The notes: generated by a model from the sequence alone, not told the origin. 51,066 bases of DNA from Methylophaga muralis (GCF_001720165.1 NZ_MCRI01000016.1:1-51066); one strand, 5' to 3'. Shown: positions 18,383 through 30,023, counted from the first letter of the stretch. A program made the numbers and translations.

Positions 18383-18790
18383 ATGCGAAAACGACATTCC
18401 CGCCGTCAAAGTGGCGGTATAGCTGAAATCAACATGACACCATTGATAGATATGGTGTTTATATTGCTGATCTTTTTTATCGTCACCACCTCGTTTGTTA
18501 AAGAGACTGGTGTTGATGTAAACCGTCCATCGGCGAAAACAGCAGTAGAGAAAGAGCGGGCCAATATCCTGATCTCGATTCGTGAAAACGATGAAATCTG
18601 GATGGATCAACGGCAGATTGATCGGCGTGCGGTGAGAGCTAATGTAGAGCGTATGTATGCGGAAAATCCAGAAGGTTCGGTGATTATTCTGGCCGATGAA
18701 AATGCGAAAACCGGCCTGTTGATTGAGGTCATGGACCAGGCACGTTTGGCGGGAGTTGCGAATGTCTCAATTGCTGCTGAACGAGACTAG
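18383..18790 (+). CDS. exbD: ExbD, TonB-system stator subunit
   Basis: The 135-residue protein has a short cytoplasmic start and one membrane helix containing the essential Asp (NMTPLIDMVFILLIFFIVTT, Asp near residue 25). A periplasmic domain ends in ADENAKTGLLIEVMDQARLAG. Together with ExbB it converts proton motive force into TonB movement. GGAAAG precedes the ATG. Confidence 0.95.
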   Translation: MRKRHSRRQSGGIAEINMTPLIDMVFILLIFFIVTTSFVKETGVDVNRPSAKTAVEKERANILISIRENDEIWMDQRQIDRRAVRANVERMYAENPEGSVIILADENAKTGLLIEVMDQARLAGVANVSIAAERD

Positions 18791-18809
18791 TCGCGGAGAA
18801 TCACCGGCT

Positions 18810-19472
18810 ATGCGGATCTTAATTGGACTATTACTGGCAATTGTCGTCAATTATGGTTTGTTTACCTTGATGAAGGAAATGACCAATTCAGATAGCAGCC
18901 TGTTTCGTGATGATAATGAAGCATTGGTTTTGGATTTCGTGCGTCTCAAGCCGGAAGAAACACAACCTGAGACAATAAAACGTGAGATCCCGAAAAAACC
19001 GCCACCACCGGAAGAACCACCGCCACCAACTCCGACTACGGCACCCAAAATGACGCAGCCTGATGTGCAGCAACCGAAAATGGATATGCCAAGAATTGAT
19101 GTGCCATTGAATATTGCTGGTCAACCCTATTTGGGGGATTTCAGTGCAGAACCTGCCCCGGCGCCTTCAACAATGCCAGCACAACCAGGCCCGCAAATGG
19201 ATGATGAGGTCGTGCCATTGGTACGTATTCCACCTAATTATCCTCGTGTTGCTCAGCGACGCGGAATTGAAGGCGTGGTGACAGTGGCGTTTACCATTAC
19301 CCGTGATGGACAAGTTAAAGATCCCGTAGTGGTTTCTGCCAATCCGGAGAGTGTATTTGATAACGCAGCGATGACGGCGATTCTAAAGTGGAAGTTCAAA
19401 CCTAAAGTGGTTGATGGCGAACCGGTAGAACGCCGCGCCACCCAGGAAATTGAATTTAAGCTGGCCAGATAA
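18810..19472 (+). CDS. tonB: TonB energy-transducing protein
   Basis: TonB spans the periplasm and pulls open outer-membrane receptors. The product starts with a membrane anchor (ILIGLLLAIVVNYGLF). A proline-rich spacer with KKPPPPEEPPPPTPTT follows, and then the C-terminal domain ending PNYPRVAQRRGIEGVVTV and AILKWKFKPKVVDGEPV. ATG 18810 puts the anchor at the N terminus, as in TonB2 proteins, with GGAG upstream. ATG 18762, inside exbD, would add 16 residues. It shares its stop with the start of the TPR gene (TAATG). Confidence 0.93.
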   Translation: MRILIGLLLAIVVNYGLFTLMKEMTNSDSSLFRDDNEALVLDFVRLKPEETQPETIKREIPKKPPPPEEPPPPTPTTAPKMTQPDVQQPKMDMPRIDVPLNIAGQPYLGDFSAEPAPAPSTMPAQPGPQMDDEVVPLVRIPPNYPRVAQRRGIEGVVTVAFTITRDGQVKDPVVVSANPESVFDNAAMTAILKWKFKPKVVDGEPVERRATQEIEFKLAR

Positions 19473-20695
19473 TGATGAAGACATTAAATCAAAAAGTCGT
19501 TTTACTGACCTTATTAAGTAGTTTGGTCTGGCCGTTTAGTGTGCTGGCAAATGAGTATTTACTCAGTGAAAAAACCTACAACTCACTGAATGCAGCTCAG
19601 GAAAAAATGGAGCAACAGCAATACCGTCAGGCTGAAGCAGATTTAAAAAAACTGGTCGGCGAAACAGCAGCCGGCTCATACGAGCGCGCAGTGGTGTTAC
19701 AAACACTGGGATATTTATATTCTGAAACTGAGCAATACAAACTGGCTGCAGATCAGTTTGAGCAGGCACTGGCACTGAATGCTTTACCGGAAGATGTAAC
19801 ACATAATCTGCGCTACAACCTTGCCCAGTTATTGATTGGTGATGACCGTTATCAGAAAGGTATCGATCTGCTTAATGAATGGTTGAAGAATGAGCCGCAA
19901 GCCAACAGTAATGCCTATGTTTTACTGGCAACCGCCTATTACCAAATCAATCAGTTTTCTAGAGCAGTAGAAGCTATCCGAACGGCCATTCAACGCGATA
20001 GAGCGCCAAAAGAAAGCTGGTATCGCTTGCAACTGGCGGCGCATATGGAAATGCAGCAATACAATCAATCAATAGATGTTCTGGAAATTCTGATTGAACG
20101 CTTTCCAGTGAATAAAACCTATTGGGATCAACTCGCTGCATTATATGCTCAACAGGACAAACGACTCACTTCATTGGCAGTGCAAATGCTGGCTAAACGC
20201 CTAAATATGGGTGATAACGATACTGTTATTCGTCTTGCCAATATGTATCGGTTTTTGAATATTCCGTATAAATCTGCTCAGTTATTGCAAAAGTCCATGG
20301 ACGATGGCGTGATTGAACGTAATTTTAAAAATCTCGAATCATTGGCAGACAGCTGGTTAGCCGCCAGAGAAAATGAAAATGCGACCCAGGTTTTAGCCCG
20401 AATGCAATCGATGGATACTTCTGGCGAGACGGATTTGAAACTTGCTCGAGTCTTTATCAGCATGGAAAACTGGCCTGCAGCGGCTGGTCCATTGCAGCAG
20501 AGTTTGGAAAAATTACCTGAAGATAAACGCGGCCAAGCGTGGATGCTCTCCGGCATGGTCAATTATCACTTAGGAAATATGGAGCAATCCGAACAGCATT
20601 TAAATCGTGCTTTGGCCTTCGCTGAAGTGCGCAATCAGGCTTCACAATGGCTGAGACATTTACAGAATACGCGGTCGGATAAGGAAGATGCCTGA
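19472..20695 (+). CDS. Periplasmic TPR-repeat protein of the TonB operon
   Basis: The 407-residue protein has a signal peptide (residues about 1-27, ending VLANEY) and then TPR-like helical repeats through its length (AEADLKKLVGETAAGSYERA, QFSRAVEAIRTAI, MEQSEQHLNRALAF). TPR proteins of this sort close TtpC/TonB2 operons and are thought to assist the energising complex. It overlaps tonB by one base and the following aldolase-like gene by eight. Confidence 0.88.
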   Translation: MMKTLNQKVVLLTLLSSLVWPFSVLANEYLLSEKTYNSLNAAQEKMEQQQYRQAEADLKKLVGETAAGSYERAVVLQTLGYLYSETEQYKLAADQFEQALALNALPEDVTHNLRYNLAQLLIGDDRYQKGIDLLNEWLKNEPQANSNAYVLLATAYYQINQFSRAVEAIRTAIQRDRAPKESWYRLQLAAHMEMQQYNQSIDVLEILIERFPVNKTYWDQLAALYAQQDKRLTSLAVQMLAKRLNMGDNDTVIRLANMYRFLNIPYKSAQLLQKSMDDGVIERNFKNLESLADSWLAARENENATQVLARMQSMDTSGETDLKLARVFISMENWPAAAGPLQQSLEKLPEDKRGQAWMLSGMVNYHLGNMEQSEQHLNRALAFAEVRNQASQWLRHLQNTRSDKEDA

Positions 20696-21254
20696 AACCG
20701 CACTGGCCGAGCTAAAAGGGCAATTGGTTCAACATTATCGTTGGCTACGCCAGTATGGTTGCAATGATTCGCATAGTGGTAATGCTTCATTGCGTTGGCA
20801 TGATCAGATATGGGTAACGCCAACTGGCTGTTGTGCTGATACCCTAACCGCTGAAATGCTGGTGTTATGTGGTCTGGATGGACAAATTGGCGAAGGTGCT
20901 TCACTCGATGCGCCTCTTCATATAGCGACTTACCAATCTAATCCCACTGCAAAGGCTGTATTTCATAGTCATGGACCGCATGCTATTGCCATGACGATGA
21001 GCGGCGAAGATTTTATTCCAGTAGATTTTGAAGGGCAGTATTACTTCCCGATGGTGCCGGTTATTTCAATTGATTATGCGGAATATCTGGAAAAGTCACC
21101 TTCAGCCGTTGCACGCGGTCTTGCCAGTCATAAAGTTGTCATTGTTCGCGGGCATGGTGTGTATGCCTGTGCAGAAACCATTAATTTGGCTTATAAGTGG
21201 AGTTGTTCGGTTGAGCTCTCTGCAAAAACAGCCTGGCTGACTGCTCAACTATAA
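20688..21254 (+). CDS. Class II aldolase/adducin family protein, catalytic Glu replaced by Asp
   Basis: The 188-residue cytoplasmic protein has the zinc ligands of class II aldolases, His-Ser-His near residue 93 (AVFHSHGPHA) and the later His in VRGHGVYA. The preceding motif reads SLDAPLH, where FucA-type enzymes have a catalytic Glu four residues before the His. Asp here is conservative but unusual. The exact reaction (sugar-phosphate aldolase, epimerase or dehydratase) cannot be read from sequence. It overlaps the TPR gene by eight bases and ends 78 bases before ovoA, so it may belong with either neighbour. Confidence 0.85.
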   Translation: MPETALAELKGQLVQHYRWLRQYGCNDSHSGNASLRWHDQIWVTPTGCCADTLTAEMLVLCGLDGQIGEGASLDAPLHIATYQSNPTAKAVFHSHGPHAIAMTMSGEDFIPVDFEGQYYFPMVPVISIDYAEYLEKSPSAVARGLASHKVVIVRGHGVYACAETINLAYKWSCSVELSAKTAWLTAQL

Positions 21255-21332
21255 TCTTTGACTGACGAAACCAATTAGTAAAGATTAAGTCAGATAGACT
21301 TCAACAGATATCCGTGAAGGGATTTTTGACAC

Positions 21333-23480
21333 ATGACTGCCGGAAAAGCCTTTTCTTTTTCTCTCCCAGAAACAACTAACTTACGCACTCCGCGGCTGGA
21401 TATAAATGATACAGAAGCAATGCGTGCCGAACTTGCAACCTATTTTAATTCAACGTTTGAACGCTATGAATCTTTGTTCGAAACCTTGAAATCTGAAGAA
21501 GGTTTTTACCAGAAAAGCATTCCGTTACGTCATCCATTAATTTTTTACTACGGTCACACAGCGACTTTTTTTGTTAATAAACTGCTGTTAGCTGGTCTGT
21601 TAACCCAACGTATCAATCCACTGTTTGAGTCGATGTTTGCCATCGGCGTGGATGAAATGAGTTGGGATGATCTCAATGAAGCTCATTACGATTGGCCAAC
21701 TGTTGCTGAGGTTAAGGCCTACCGTCAACAAGTTAAAAATTCGGTTAACCATCTGATTCAACAAGCACCACTGACTTTACCGATTAACTGGGAAAACCCC
21801 TGGTGGGCCGTGGTGATGTGTATTGAGCATGAAAACATTCATCTTGAAACCTCATCAGTATTAATACGTCAGCAGCAATTACACTGGGTGCAATATCAAC
21901 CGGAGTGGAAAGCCTGTGATATTTCCGGACCTGCACCGGAAAACAAATTGTTACCAGTAGATGCCGGTAACGTAAAACTGGGGAAAAACTTTGATGATGC
22001 CTTTTACGGCTGGGACAACGAATACGGCCAGCATCAGGCTGAAGTGGGCGAATTCCAGGCCGCTAAATATCTGGTCAGTAATCAGGAATTTCTAACGTTT
22101 GTTGAAGCTGGTGGCTATCAGCAGCAACAGTATTGGTTGGAAGAAGGGCTGCAGTGGAGGGAATTCACCCAAGCCGAGCATCCGACGTTTTGGATTAAAT
22201 CCGATCAAGGCTGGCAGTTGCGATTAATGACGGAAATAGTGCCAATGCGTTGGGATTGGCCGGTCGAAGTAAATTATCACGAGGCCAAGGCCTTCTGTCT
22301 GTGGAAAGCCGAAATAACTGGTGAAAATGTGCGACTGCCAACTGAAGATGAGTGGTATCGACTGGCACAAACTGCAAATGTTCAAGAGCTAAACCAAGCT
22401 CCAGCTCCAGCCAATATTCACTTGGATCATTTTGCTTCGTCTTGCCCTGTCAATCAATTCGCTCAAGGCGATTTTTATGATGTGACAGGAAATGTCTGGC
22501 AATGGACTGAAACCCTGATATATCCATTTGATGGTTCTCAAGTACATCGTTTATATGACGATTTCACCACCCCGACTTATGATGGAAAACACAATCTGAT
22601 TAAAGGCGGTAGCTGGATTTCCTGTGGTAATGAAACTCGTCTATCATCTCGATATGCATTTCGCCGACACTTTTTTCAGCATGCAGGGTTTCGCTATGTC
22701 GTATCGGATTCGCCAGTGAAAAATCTGGATTCAAATTATGAAACCGACAAAATGCTGTCGGAATACGCCGAGTTTCACTTTGGTGAAAGCTATTTTGATG
22801 TACCGAATTTTCAACAAGCCATCGCTCAGCTTGCCATTGACAAAATGGGTGATAAGCCAGCCAGACGTGCTCTTGATTTGGGTTGTGCCGTGGGGCGAGC
22901 CAGTTTTGAATTAGCCCGACATTTTGATCAGGTTACTGGTATCGATTTCTCAGCCCGCTTGATCAATCTCGGTGTACAGCTCAAACGTGATGGGGTGATT
23001 CGCTACGCCGTTGCTGATGAAGGTGATTTATTGCTGTATCGTGAACAGCGTCTGGCTAATTTTGGTTTGCAGGATACCGCTCACAAAGTCGATTTTATGC
23101 AGGGGGATGCCTGTAATCTTAAAGCGACTTACAGCAATTATGATCTTGTGTTGGCAGCTAACTTACTGGATCGTCTGTATGACCCGATTTTATTCTTAAA
23201 ACAGATCCACCAACGGATCAATGTCGGTGGACTGTTAGTCCTAACCTCACCGTATACCTGGCAGGAAGAACACACGGATAAAGCCAATTGGCTGGGTGGC
23301 TTTAAAAAAGACGGTGAAAGTTTTTCCACACTGGATGGTATTAAAAGCGTGCTGGAAAACCAATTTAAATTGATTGATGGGCCGTTTTCGCAAGCGTTTG
23401 TCATTCGTGAAACCCGACGAAAATTCCAGCATACTCTGTCAGAGGTGACTATCTGGGAACGTCTTGATGACGAAAATTGA
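21333..23480 (+). CDS. ovoA: OvoA, 5-histidylcysteine sulfoxide synthase with fused methyltransferase
   Basis: OvoA is the iron-dependent enzyme that joins cysteine to the imidazole of histidine with oxygen, the first step to ovothiol A. Its C-terminal domain N-methylates the product. The 715-residue protein shows three parts in order: a DinB-like iron-binding domain (His75 in FYYGHTATFF; His166 and His170 in IEHENIHLET); an FGE-sulfatase domain (residues about 200-460, GGSW near 425 and RHFFQHAGFRYV near 445); and a SAM methyltransferase (ALDLGCAVGRASFELA near 513). AAGGGA precedes the ATG. It overlaps ovoB by 14 bases. Confidence 0.95.
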   Translation: MTAGKAFSFSLPETTNLRTPRLDINDTEAMRAELATYFNSTFERYESLFETLKSEEGFYQKSIPLRHPLIFYYGHTATFFVNKLLLAGLLTQRINPLFESMFAIGVDEMSWDDLNEAHYDWPTVAEVKAYRQQVKNSVNHLIQQAPLTLPINWENPWWAVVMCIEHENIHLETSSVLIRQQQLHWVQYQPEWKACDISGPAPENKLLPVDAGNVKLGKNFDDAFYGWDNEYGQHQAEVGEFQAAKYLVSNQEFLTFVEAGGYQQQQYWLEEGLQWREFTQAEHPTFWIKSDQGWQLRLMTEIVPMRWDWPVEVNYHEAKAFCLWKAEITGENVRLPTEDEWYRLAQTANVQELNQAPAPANIHLDHFASSCPVNQFAQGDFYDVTGNVWQWTETLIYPFDGSQVHRLYDDFTTPTYDGKHNLIKGGSWISCGNETRLSSRYAFRRHFFQHAGFRYVVSDSPVKNLDSNYETDKMLSEYAEFHFGESYFDVPNFQQAIAQLAIDKMGDKPARRALDLGCAVGRASFELARHFDQVTGIDFSARLINLGVQLKRDGVIRYAVADEGDLLLYREQRLANFGLQDTAHKVDFMQGDACNLKATYSNYDLVLAANLLDRLYDPILFLKQIHQRINVGGLLVLTSPYTWQEEHTDKANWLGGFKKDGESFSTLDGIKSVLENQFKLIDGPFSQAFVIRETRRKFQHTLSEVTIWERLDDEN

Positions 23481-24663
23481 TTTTGACCAGCTGATTGATC
23501 GCAGCGGCACCAATAGTCTTAAATATGACGCACGCCAGCGTTTGTTTGGCCGGGATGATGCAATTCCGTTATGGGTGGCGGATATGGATTTTGCTGCTCC
23601 CAAGGCCGTTAGCCAAGCATTATCTGCCAGAGCACAACACCCGGTTTATGGTTACAGCGAGTATCCGGACGATTTATACCTTGCTACCCAGCAGTGGTTT
23701 TTACGACGACATCATTGGCATATTGAAGCCGAACAAATTCTGATTTGCCCCGGTGTTGTACCTTCATTGCATGCCACTATCATGGCGCTCACCGAGAAAA
23801 ACGATCAGGTTATCGCTCAACCGCCAGTGTATTTTCCGTTCTTTTCAGCGGTTACAGAAACACAGCGTAAATTGGTATTAAATCCGTTAATTTTGCAGAA
23901 TGACTTGTATCAGATAAATTTTGAGCAATTAGCTGCTCAAGCTGCTGATGGTGCCAAAATGCTGTTGTTATGTTCACCACATAACCCGGGTGGGCGAGTA
24001 TGGACTGAGTCTGAGCTGCAAAAACTGCTGGAGATTGCCAGACAATTTCAATTGATTATTGTCAGTGATGAAATTCATGCCGATTTAGTCTTCACCGGAC
24101 AAAAGCATATTCCGTTGGCATCACTAGCTAACGATGTTCCAATCATCACAGCCGTATCAGCCAGCAAGACCTTTAATATTGCCGGTTTAGGTATGTCGAT
24201 GCTGATAGTACAGAACTCTCAACACAAAAAAGCGATTGAGGCAGTTTTTAATTCATGGCATGTCAGTGCGGCGAATCCATTCAGCATTGAAGCGACGATA
24301 GCGGCATACCAACAAGGCGATGAATGGCTAGATCAATTAATGATCTATCTTCAGCAAACTTATAAATGGGTAGAAAAGTTTTTTGCCGAACATTTACCGA
24401 AGATACGCGTATTGCCTTTGCAGTCGACTTATCTAATATGGCTGGATTGCCAGGCTTTGCAACTTGATGACAAACAACTGAGAACTTTTTTTGTGCAAAA
24501 GGCTGGTGTGGCGATGAATCCTGGACTAATGTTTGGAGAGGGCGGCAGTGGTTTTATGCGGATGAACATAGCGGCCCCAATGGCGGTTATCCAACAAGCC
24601 TGCCAGCAAATTGTTGCTGCATGGGAAAAAGCTGAATTAGCGGATTTTAAAGCGCAAAATTAA
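23467..24663 (+). CDS. ovoB: OvoB, PLP-dependent sulfoxide lyase (PatB/MalY family)
   Basis: This fold-type I PLP enzyme of 398 residues has the PatB/MalY opening IPLWVADMDFAAP, Asn173 in SPHNPGGRVW, Asp201 in VSDEIHADLV and the PLP lysine Lys234 in SASKTFNIAG. Alone it would be called a cystathionine beta-lyase. Overlapping ovoA, it is best read as OvoB, which cleaves the histidylcysteine sulfoxide to 5-thiohistidine, pyruvate and ammonia. ATG 23467 is used; the TTG just before it is less likely. Confidence 0.9.
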   Translation: MTKIDFDQLIDRSGTNSLKYDARQRLFGRDDAIPLWVADMDFAAPKAVSQALSARAQHPVYGYSEYPDDLYLATQQWFLRRHHWHIEAEQILICPGVVPSLHATIMALTEKNDQVIAQPPVYFPFFSAVTETQRKLVLNPLILQNDLYQINFEQLAAQAADGAKMLLLCSPHNPGGRVWTESELQKLLEIARQFQLIIVSDEIHADLVFTGQKHIPLASLANDVPIITAVSASKTFNIAGLGMSMLIVQNSQHKKAIEAVFNSWHVSAANPFSIEATIAAYQQGDEWLDQLMIYLQQTYKWVEKFFAEHLPKIRVLPLQSTYLIWLDCQALQLDDKQLRTFFVQKAGVAMNPGLMFGEGGSGFMRMNIAAPMAVIQQACQQIVAAWEKAELADFKAQN

Positions 24664-24716
24664 TTGTATACGGCAGGTTGATAACAACGATTTACTTCAA
24701 CAATATGAGGTTAGTG

Positions 24717-24920
24717 ATGGAACAAATTATTGGGGATGCAGCAGGGAAAATTTGGAAATATTTACAACTAAACGGAGCGACCAGCACTACAAAACTGGCG
24801 ACAGCTTGTGAACTTGATATTAAGCTGGTGCAACGGGCACTTGGTTGGTTGGCTAGAGAAGATAAGCTGGTGTCGATTCAAAAAGGTCGTACTGAAATTA
24901 TCGACTTGAAAGAAAGTTAA
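24717..24920 (+). CDS. Small winged-helix protein, DUF2582-like
   Basis: The 67-residue protein reads as a single winged helix: AAGKIWKYLQLNGATSTTKL, then LVQRALGWLAREDKLVSI. This matches the DUF2582 type of small DNA-binding-like protein, whose function is unknown. ATG 24717 follows GAGG; the earlier ATG at 24678 adds an unlikely leader. It lies 53 bases after ovoB and converges on the haem protein gene, with the two stop codons overlapping by two bases and no terminator between. Confidence 0.78.
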   Translation: MEQIIGDAAGKIWKYLQLNGATSTTKLATACELDIKLVQRALGWLAREDKLVSIQKGRTEIIDLKES

Positions 24921-25489
24921 TCTGCCTTAGTAATTTCTTTCACACTAAACGCACCTCTGACACTGCCGATACTGAAGCCGGTGGCTTCATCGTCCGGGTA
25001 AAGTTTGTTTAATTCTGCCTGAATCTGCTCGGGTATTTTTTCACCGTGACAGGTAATGCAAACTAAATCAGTGCCGATGGCTTTCATTACGCGTCGTTGT
25101 TTTTGTCCATCAATATCAACTTGCTCGCTGAAACGCAGCTGTTTGATAGTTTCCCCTTTTTCCATACGTGTGTTGAAGTCTCTGAGCACCTTTTTTTCCC
25201 AATCATCAGCCCTGTTCTCTGGGTTTCTAACTTTCAATGAAGTACGGCTGACATCAAGATTGTATTTTTCGGAAACTTGCTGTGCCACTTTCGGGGCAAT
25301 ATCTTTACAAACAGCGATTGTTTTAATTGAACCATCAGTTTGCATTGATAGCATCAAAGCTGATTTGAGCGTTTCGGCAAATTCTTTTATTGCTTGATTG
25401 GCCTGTTTTTCAAAATACTTTGCATCGTCAGCATGGAGTGGTGCGGAAAATAATAAGATCGTTATAAAAAGAACCCGTCGAATATTCAT
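24917..25489 (-). CDS. DUF3365 (Tll0287-like) c-type haem protein
   Basis: The 190-residue protein has a Sec signal peptide (residues about 1-20, ending SAPLHADD) and one haem c motif CITCHG near residue 144. It is followed by a domain ending GFSIGSVRGAFSV, typical of DUF3365. Such periplasmic cytochromes or PAS-like haem proteins are proposed to sense redox state or carry electrons. It lies 22 bases downstream of the DUF2892 gene, so the two are co-transcribed. Confidence 0.9.
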   Translation of the reverse strand: MNIRRVLFITILLFSAPLHADDAKYFEKQANQAIKEFAETLKSALMLSMQTDGSIKTIAVCKDIAPKVAQQVSEKYNLDVSRTSLKVRNPENRADDWEKKVLRDFNTRMEKGETIKQLRFSEQVDIDGQKQRRVMKAIGTDLVCITCHGEKIPEQIQAELNKLYPDDEATGFSIGSVRGAFSVKEITKAD

Positions 25490-25511
25490 AACATTACTCC
25501 GCGTTGAGTCA

Positions 25512-25712
25512 TTAAAAGGCGTTGCCTTTAGGAATATTGAATTTTTTGAGTAACACCGCCAATGGACACAAACCGGTAAATGCTGCTTGTAACAAATTCA
25601 ACCCTATAAACCCAGTGAACCACAGCCAGTAAATATGATGCAACTGTGAGAGTAATAAACTTATCAGAATAAAACTTCCTGCAAAAGCAAAAACCATTTT
25701 ATCTATGTTCAT
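25512..25712 (-). CDS. DUF2892 small inner-membrane protein
   Basis: The 66-residue protein has two hydrophobic segments and the DUF2892 (YgaP membrane-domain) ending [14 protein letters not shown]. In other bacteria this domain is found alone or fused to rhodanese in sulfide and persulfide responses. It heads a two-gene minus-strand operon with the DUF3365 haem protein. An inverted repeat lies just upstream. Confidence 0.85.
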   Translation of the reverse strand: MNIDKMVFAFAGSFILISLLLSQLHHIYWLWFTGFIGLNLLQAAFTGLCPLAVLLKKFNIPKGNAF

Positions 25713-25732
25713 GTTGCTTCCCTATTCAATAG

Positions 25733-25753
25733 ATTAGTGTTTTCTAATATTAG
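25733..25753. promoter_or_regulatory. Operator-like repeat upstream of the DUF2892-DUF3365 operon
   Basis: ATTAG (25733-25737), six bases, CTAAT (25744-25748) and ATTAG (25749-25753) form an inverted repeat. It abuts a perfect 10-bp palindrome CTAATATTAG, 20-40 bases before the DUF2892 start. The AT-rich layout resembles sites of ArsR-type sulfide-responsive repressors, which often control DUF2892 genes. No such repressor is encoded here. The rest of the 157-base divergent gap to parE shows nothing definite. Confidence 0.35.
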
Positions 25754-25863
25754 GTAATAATTATATGTGATGCAAGCTTAGTTATTTCATTCCATGAGCT
25801 CAGATGCTTGTACATCTGGCTTTTATCCTGCTAACCTTCGGGCAACTTGAATTTTTTGACTAA

Positions 25864-27768
<1,905 letters not shown>

Positions 27769-27782
27769 ACTGAGAATTTTAA

Positions 27783-30023
27783 ATGAGTGCATTAGTCGAC
27801 GATCTGGAACAGCAACCGCTACGTGATTTTACCGAAAAAGCGTATCTGGGATATTCCATGTACGTCATTCTGGATCGGGCCCTGCCACATTTGGCTGATG
27901 GTCTGAAACCAGTCCAGCGGCGTATTGTTTATGCCATGTCCGAGCTTGGTCTCAGCGCAGTTTCCAAACATAAAAAATCTGCTCGTACCGTCGGTGACGT
28001 TTTAGGTAAATATCATCCGCATGGTGATTCCGCATGTTACGAAGCCATGGTGTTGATGGCCCAGCCTTTCTCATATCGTTACACCTTGATTGATGGTCAG
28101 GGCAACTGGGGTTCGATGGATGATCCTAAATCCTTCGCTGCGATGCGTTATACCGAAGCGCGACTGGCACCTTATGCTCAAACCTTATTAAGCGAATTGG
28201 GGCAGGGCACAGTCGAATGGATGCCTAACTTTGATGGCACCATGGATGAGCCACAATTACTGCCTGCACGTCTTCCGAATGTATTATTGAATGGCGCCAC
28301 CGGTATTGCCGTGGGTATGGCAACTGACATCCTGCCGCATAACCTGCGTGAAGTGGTCAATGCCTGTCTGTTACTGCTCAAGTCACCTAAAAGCACATTA
28401 GATGATCTGTTAACCGAAATTCAGGGACCTGATTTCCCTACCGGCGGTGAAATAGTTTCATCACAAGCAGAAATCCGCCGTATCTATGAAACTGGCCATG
28501 GTTCGATTCGCCAACGCGCTTCTTACAAAGTCGAAGAACACGAAGTCATTATTCATGCGCTGCCATATCAGACCTCTGGTGCCAAAGTGTTGGAACAGAT
28601 TGCCGCGCAAATGAACAATAAAAAACTGCCGATGGTGGCAGATTTACGTGATGAATCTGATCATGAGCAGGCAGTGCGGCTGGTCATTGTGCCGCGCTCC
28701 AATCGGGTAGATATCGAAAGTTTGATGCTGCATCTGTTTGCAACTACCGACTTGGAACGCAGCTACCGCGTCAATATGAACATGATCGGTCTGGACGGTC
28801 GGCCACAGGTTAAAAATCTGCTGCAAATGCTCAGCGAATGGCTGACTTACCGTATTGAAACCGTTCGTCGTCGCTTGCAATACCGTCTTGATAAAGTGCT
28901 GGATCGCATGCATGTGTTGGAAGGCTTGCTGATTGCCTATCTCAACATCGACGAAGTTATTGCGATTATTCGAAATGAAGATGATCCCAAAGCCGAGCTG
29001 ATGGCGCGTTTTAATCTCAGTGATCGCCAGGCCGAATCGATTCTTGAATTACGTTTACGCCATTTGGCCAAGCTTGAAGAAATGAAACTTCAGGGTGAAA
29101 TGGATGAGCTAAGCAAGGAGCGTAAAGCGCTGGAATTATTATTAAGCTCTGACACCCGGTTGAGATCTCTTATACGCAAAGAACTTACAGCCGATGCTGA
29201 AAAATATGGCGATGATAGACGCAGTGAAATTAAACAGCGTGATGCCGCCAAAGCATTGAGTGAAAATGAGTTATTGCCGACCGAACCGTTGACCATCGTA
29301 CTTTCAGCCAGTGGCTGGGTGCGTGCCGCCAAAGGCCATGATGTGGATCCAGTGTCATTAAATTACCGAACTGGCGATCGCTATCTGGCATCGGTGAAAA
29401 CCCGAAGTAATCAACAAGTGGTGTTTCTTGATGAAAGTGGACGCAGTTATTCACTGTCAGCCCATACTCTGCCGTCGGCAAGAGGTCAGGGGGAACCACT
29501 TAGTGGTCGTCTGCAATCAGCTGCTGAAGTACGCTTTATTGCGGTGATTGCGGCGGAAAGTGAACAGATGGTGTTGTTATCCAATACTGCCGGATATGGT
29601 TTTGTCACTCGCTTTGAAAATTTACTGGCCAAGAACAAAGCCGGTAAAGCGTTGTTCAATTTACCGGAAAAATCCAGTTTGTTGCCACCGTTGGTGTTGG
29701 ATAGCAAAACACCACAGCAACTCGCTGTAGCAGCGGGTGATGGCCGTTTGTTAGTGTTCCCGGTCAGTGAAGTACCTGAGCTTAATAAAGGCAAAGGTGT
29801 TCGCCTGATCAATATTCCACAGGCCCGTTTCAGCAGTGGCCAGGAATGGTTGCAATCGGTGACGCTGGTTCCAGAAAATTACAGTCTGACATTACATGCC
29901 GGACGCCGGCATTTGACATTGAAAACAGCTGATTTGCAGCATTATGCCGGCGAGCGCGGTAAACGCGGTCATAAACTGCCTCGGGGATTACAAAAAGTAA
30001 CTGCAGTCGAAGTAACCGAGTAA
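27783..30023 (+). CDS. parC: Topoisomerase IV subunit A
   Basis: ParC is the DNA-cutting subunit of topoisomerase IV. The active-site Tyr lies in [13 protein letters not shown]. The quinolone-determining region reads [16 protein letters not shown], with the Ser and Glu positions in the sensitive (wild-type) state. The 746-residue protein has the shorter C-terminal propeller of ParC rather than GyrA. The stop codon lies inside a perfect 12-bp hairpin. Confidence 0.97.
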   Translation: MSALVDDLEQQPLRDFTEKAYLGYSMYVILDRALPHLADGLKPVQRRIVYAMSELGLSAVSKHKKSARTVGDVLGKYHPHGDSACYEAMVLMAQPFSYRYTLIDGQGNWGSMDDPKSFAAMRYTEARLAPYAQTLLSELGQGTVEWMPNFDGTMDEPQLLPARLPNVLLNGATGIAVGMATDILPHNLREVVNACLLLLKSPKSTLDDLLTEIQGPDFPTGGEIVSSQAEIRRIYETGHGSIRQRASYKVEEHEVIIHALPYQTSGAKVLEQIAAQMNNKKLPMVADLRDESDHEQAVRLVIVPRSNRVDIESLMLHLFATTDLERSYRVNMNMIGLDGRPQVKNLLQMLSEWLTYRIETVRRRLQYRLDKVLDRMHVLEGLLIAYLNIDEVIAIIRNEDDPKAELMARFNLSDRQAESILELRLRHLAKLEEMKLQGEMDELSKERKALELLLSSDTRLRSLIRKELTADAEKYGDDRRSEIKQRDAAKALSENELLPTEPLTIVLSASGWVRAAKGHDVDPVSLNYRTGDRYLASVKTRSNQQVVFLDESGRSYSLSAHTLPSARGQGEPLSGRLQSAAEVRFIAVIAAESEQMVLLSNTAGYGFVTRFENLLAKNKAGKALFNLPEKSSLLPPLVLDSKTPQQLAVAAGDGRLLVFPVSEVPELNKGKGVRLINIPQARFSSGQEWLQSVTLVPENYSLTLHAGRRHLTLKTADLQHYAGERGKRGHKLPRGLQKVTAVEVTE

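Noticed and set aside
21252-21287. TAATCTTT/AAAGATTA inverted repeat as a terminator between the aldolase and ovoA genes
   Set aside because: The loop is 20 bases and no T-run follows, so termination is unlikely.
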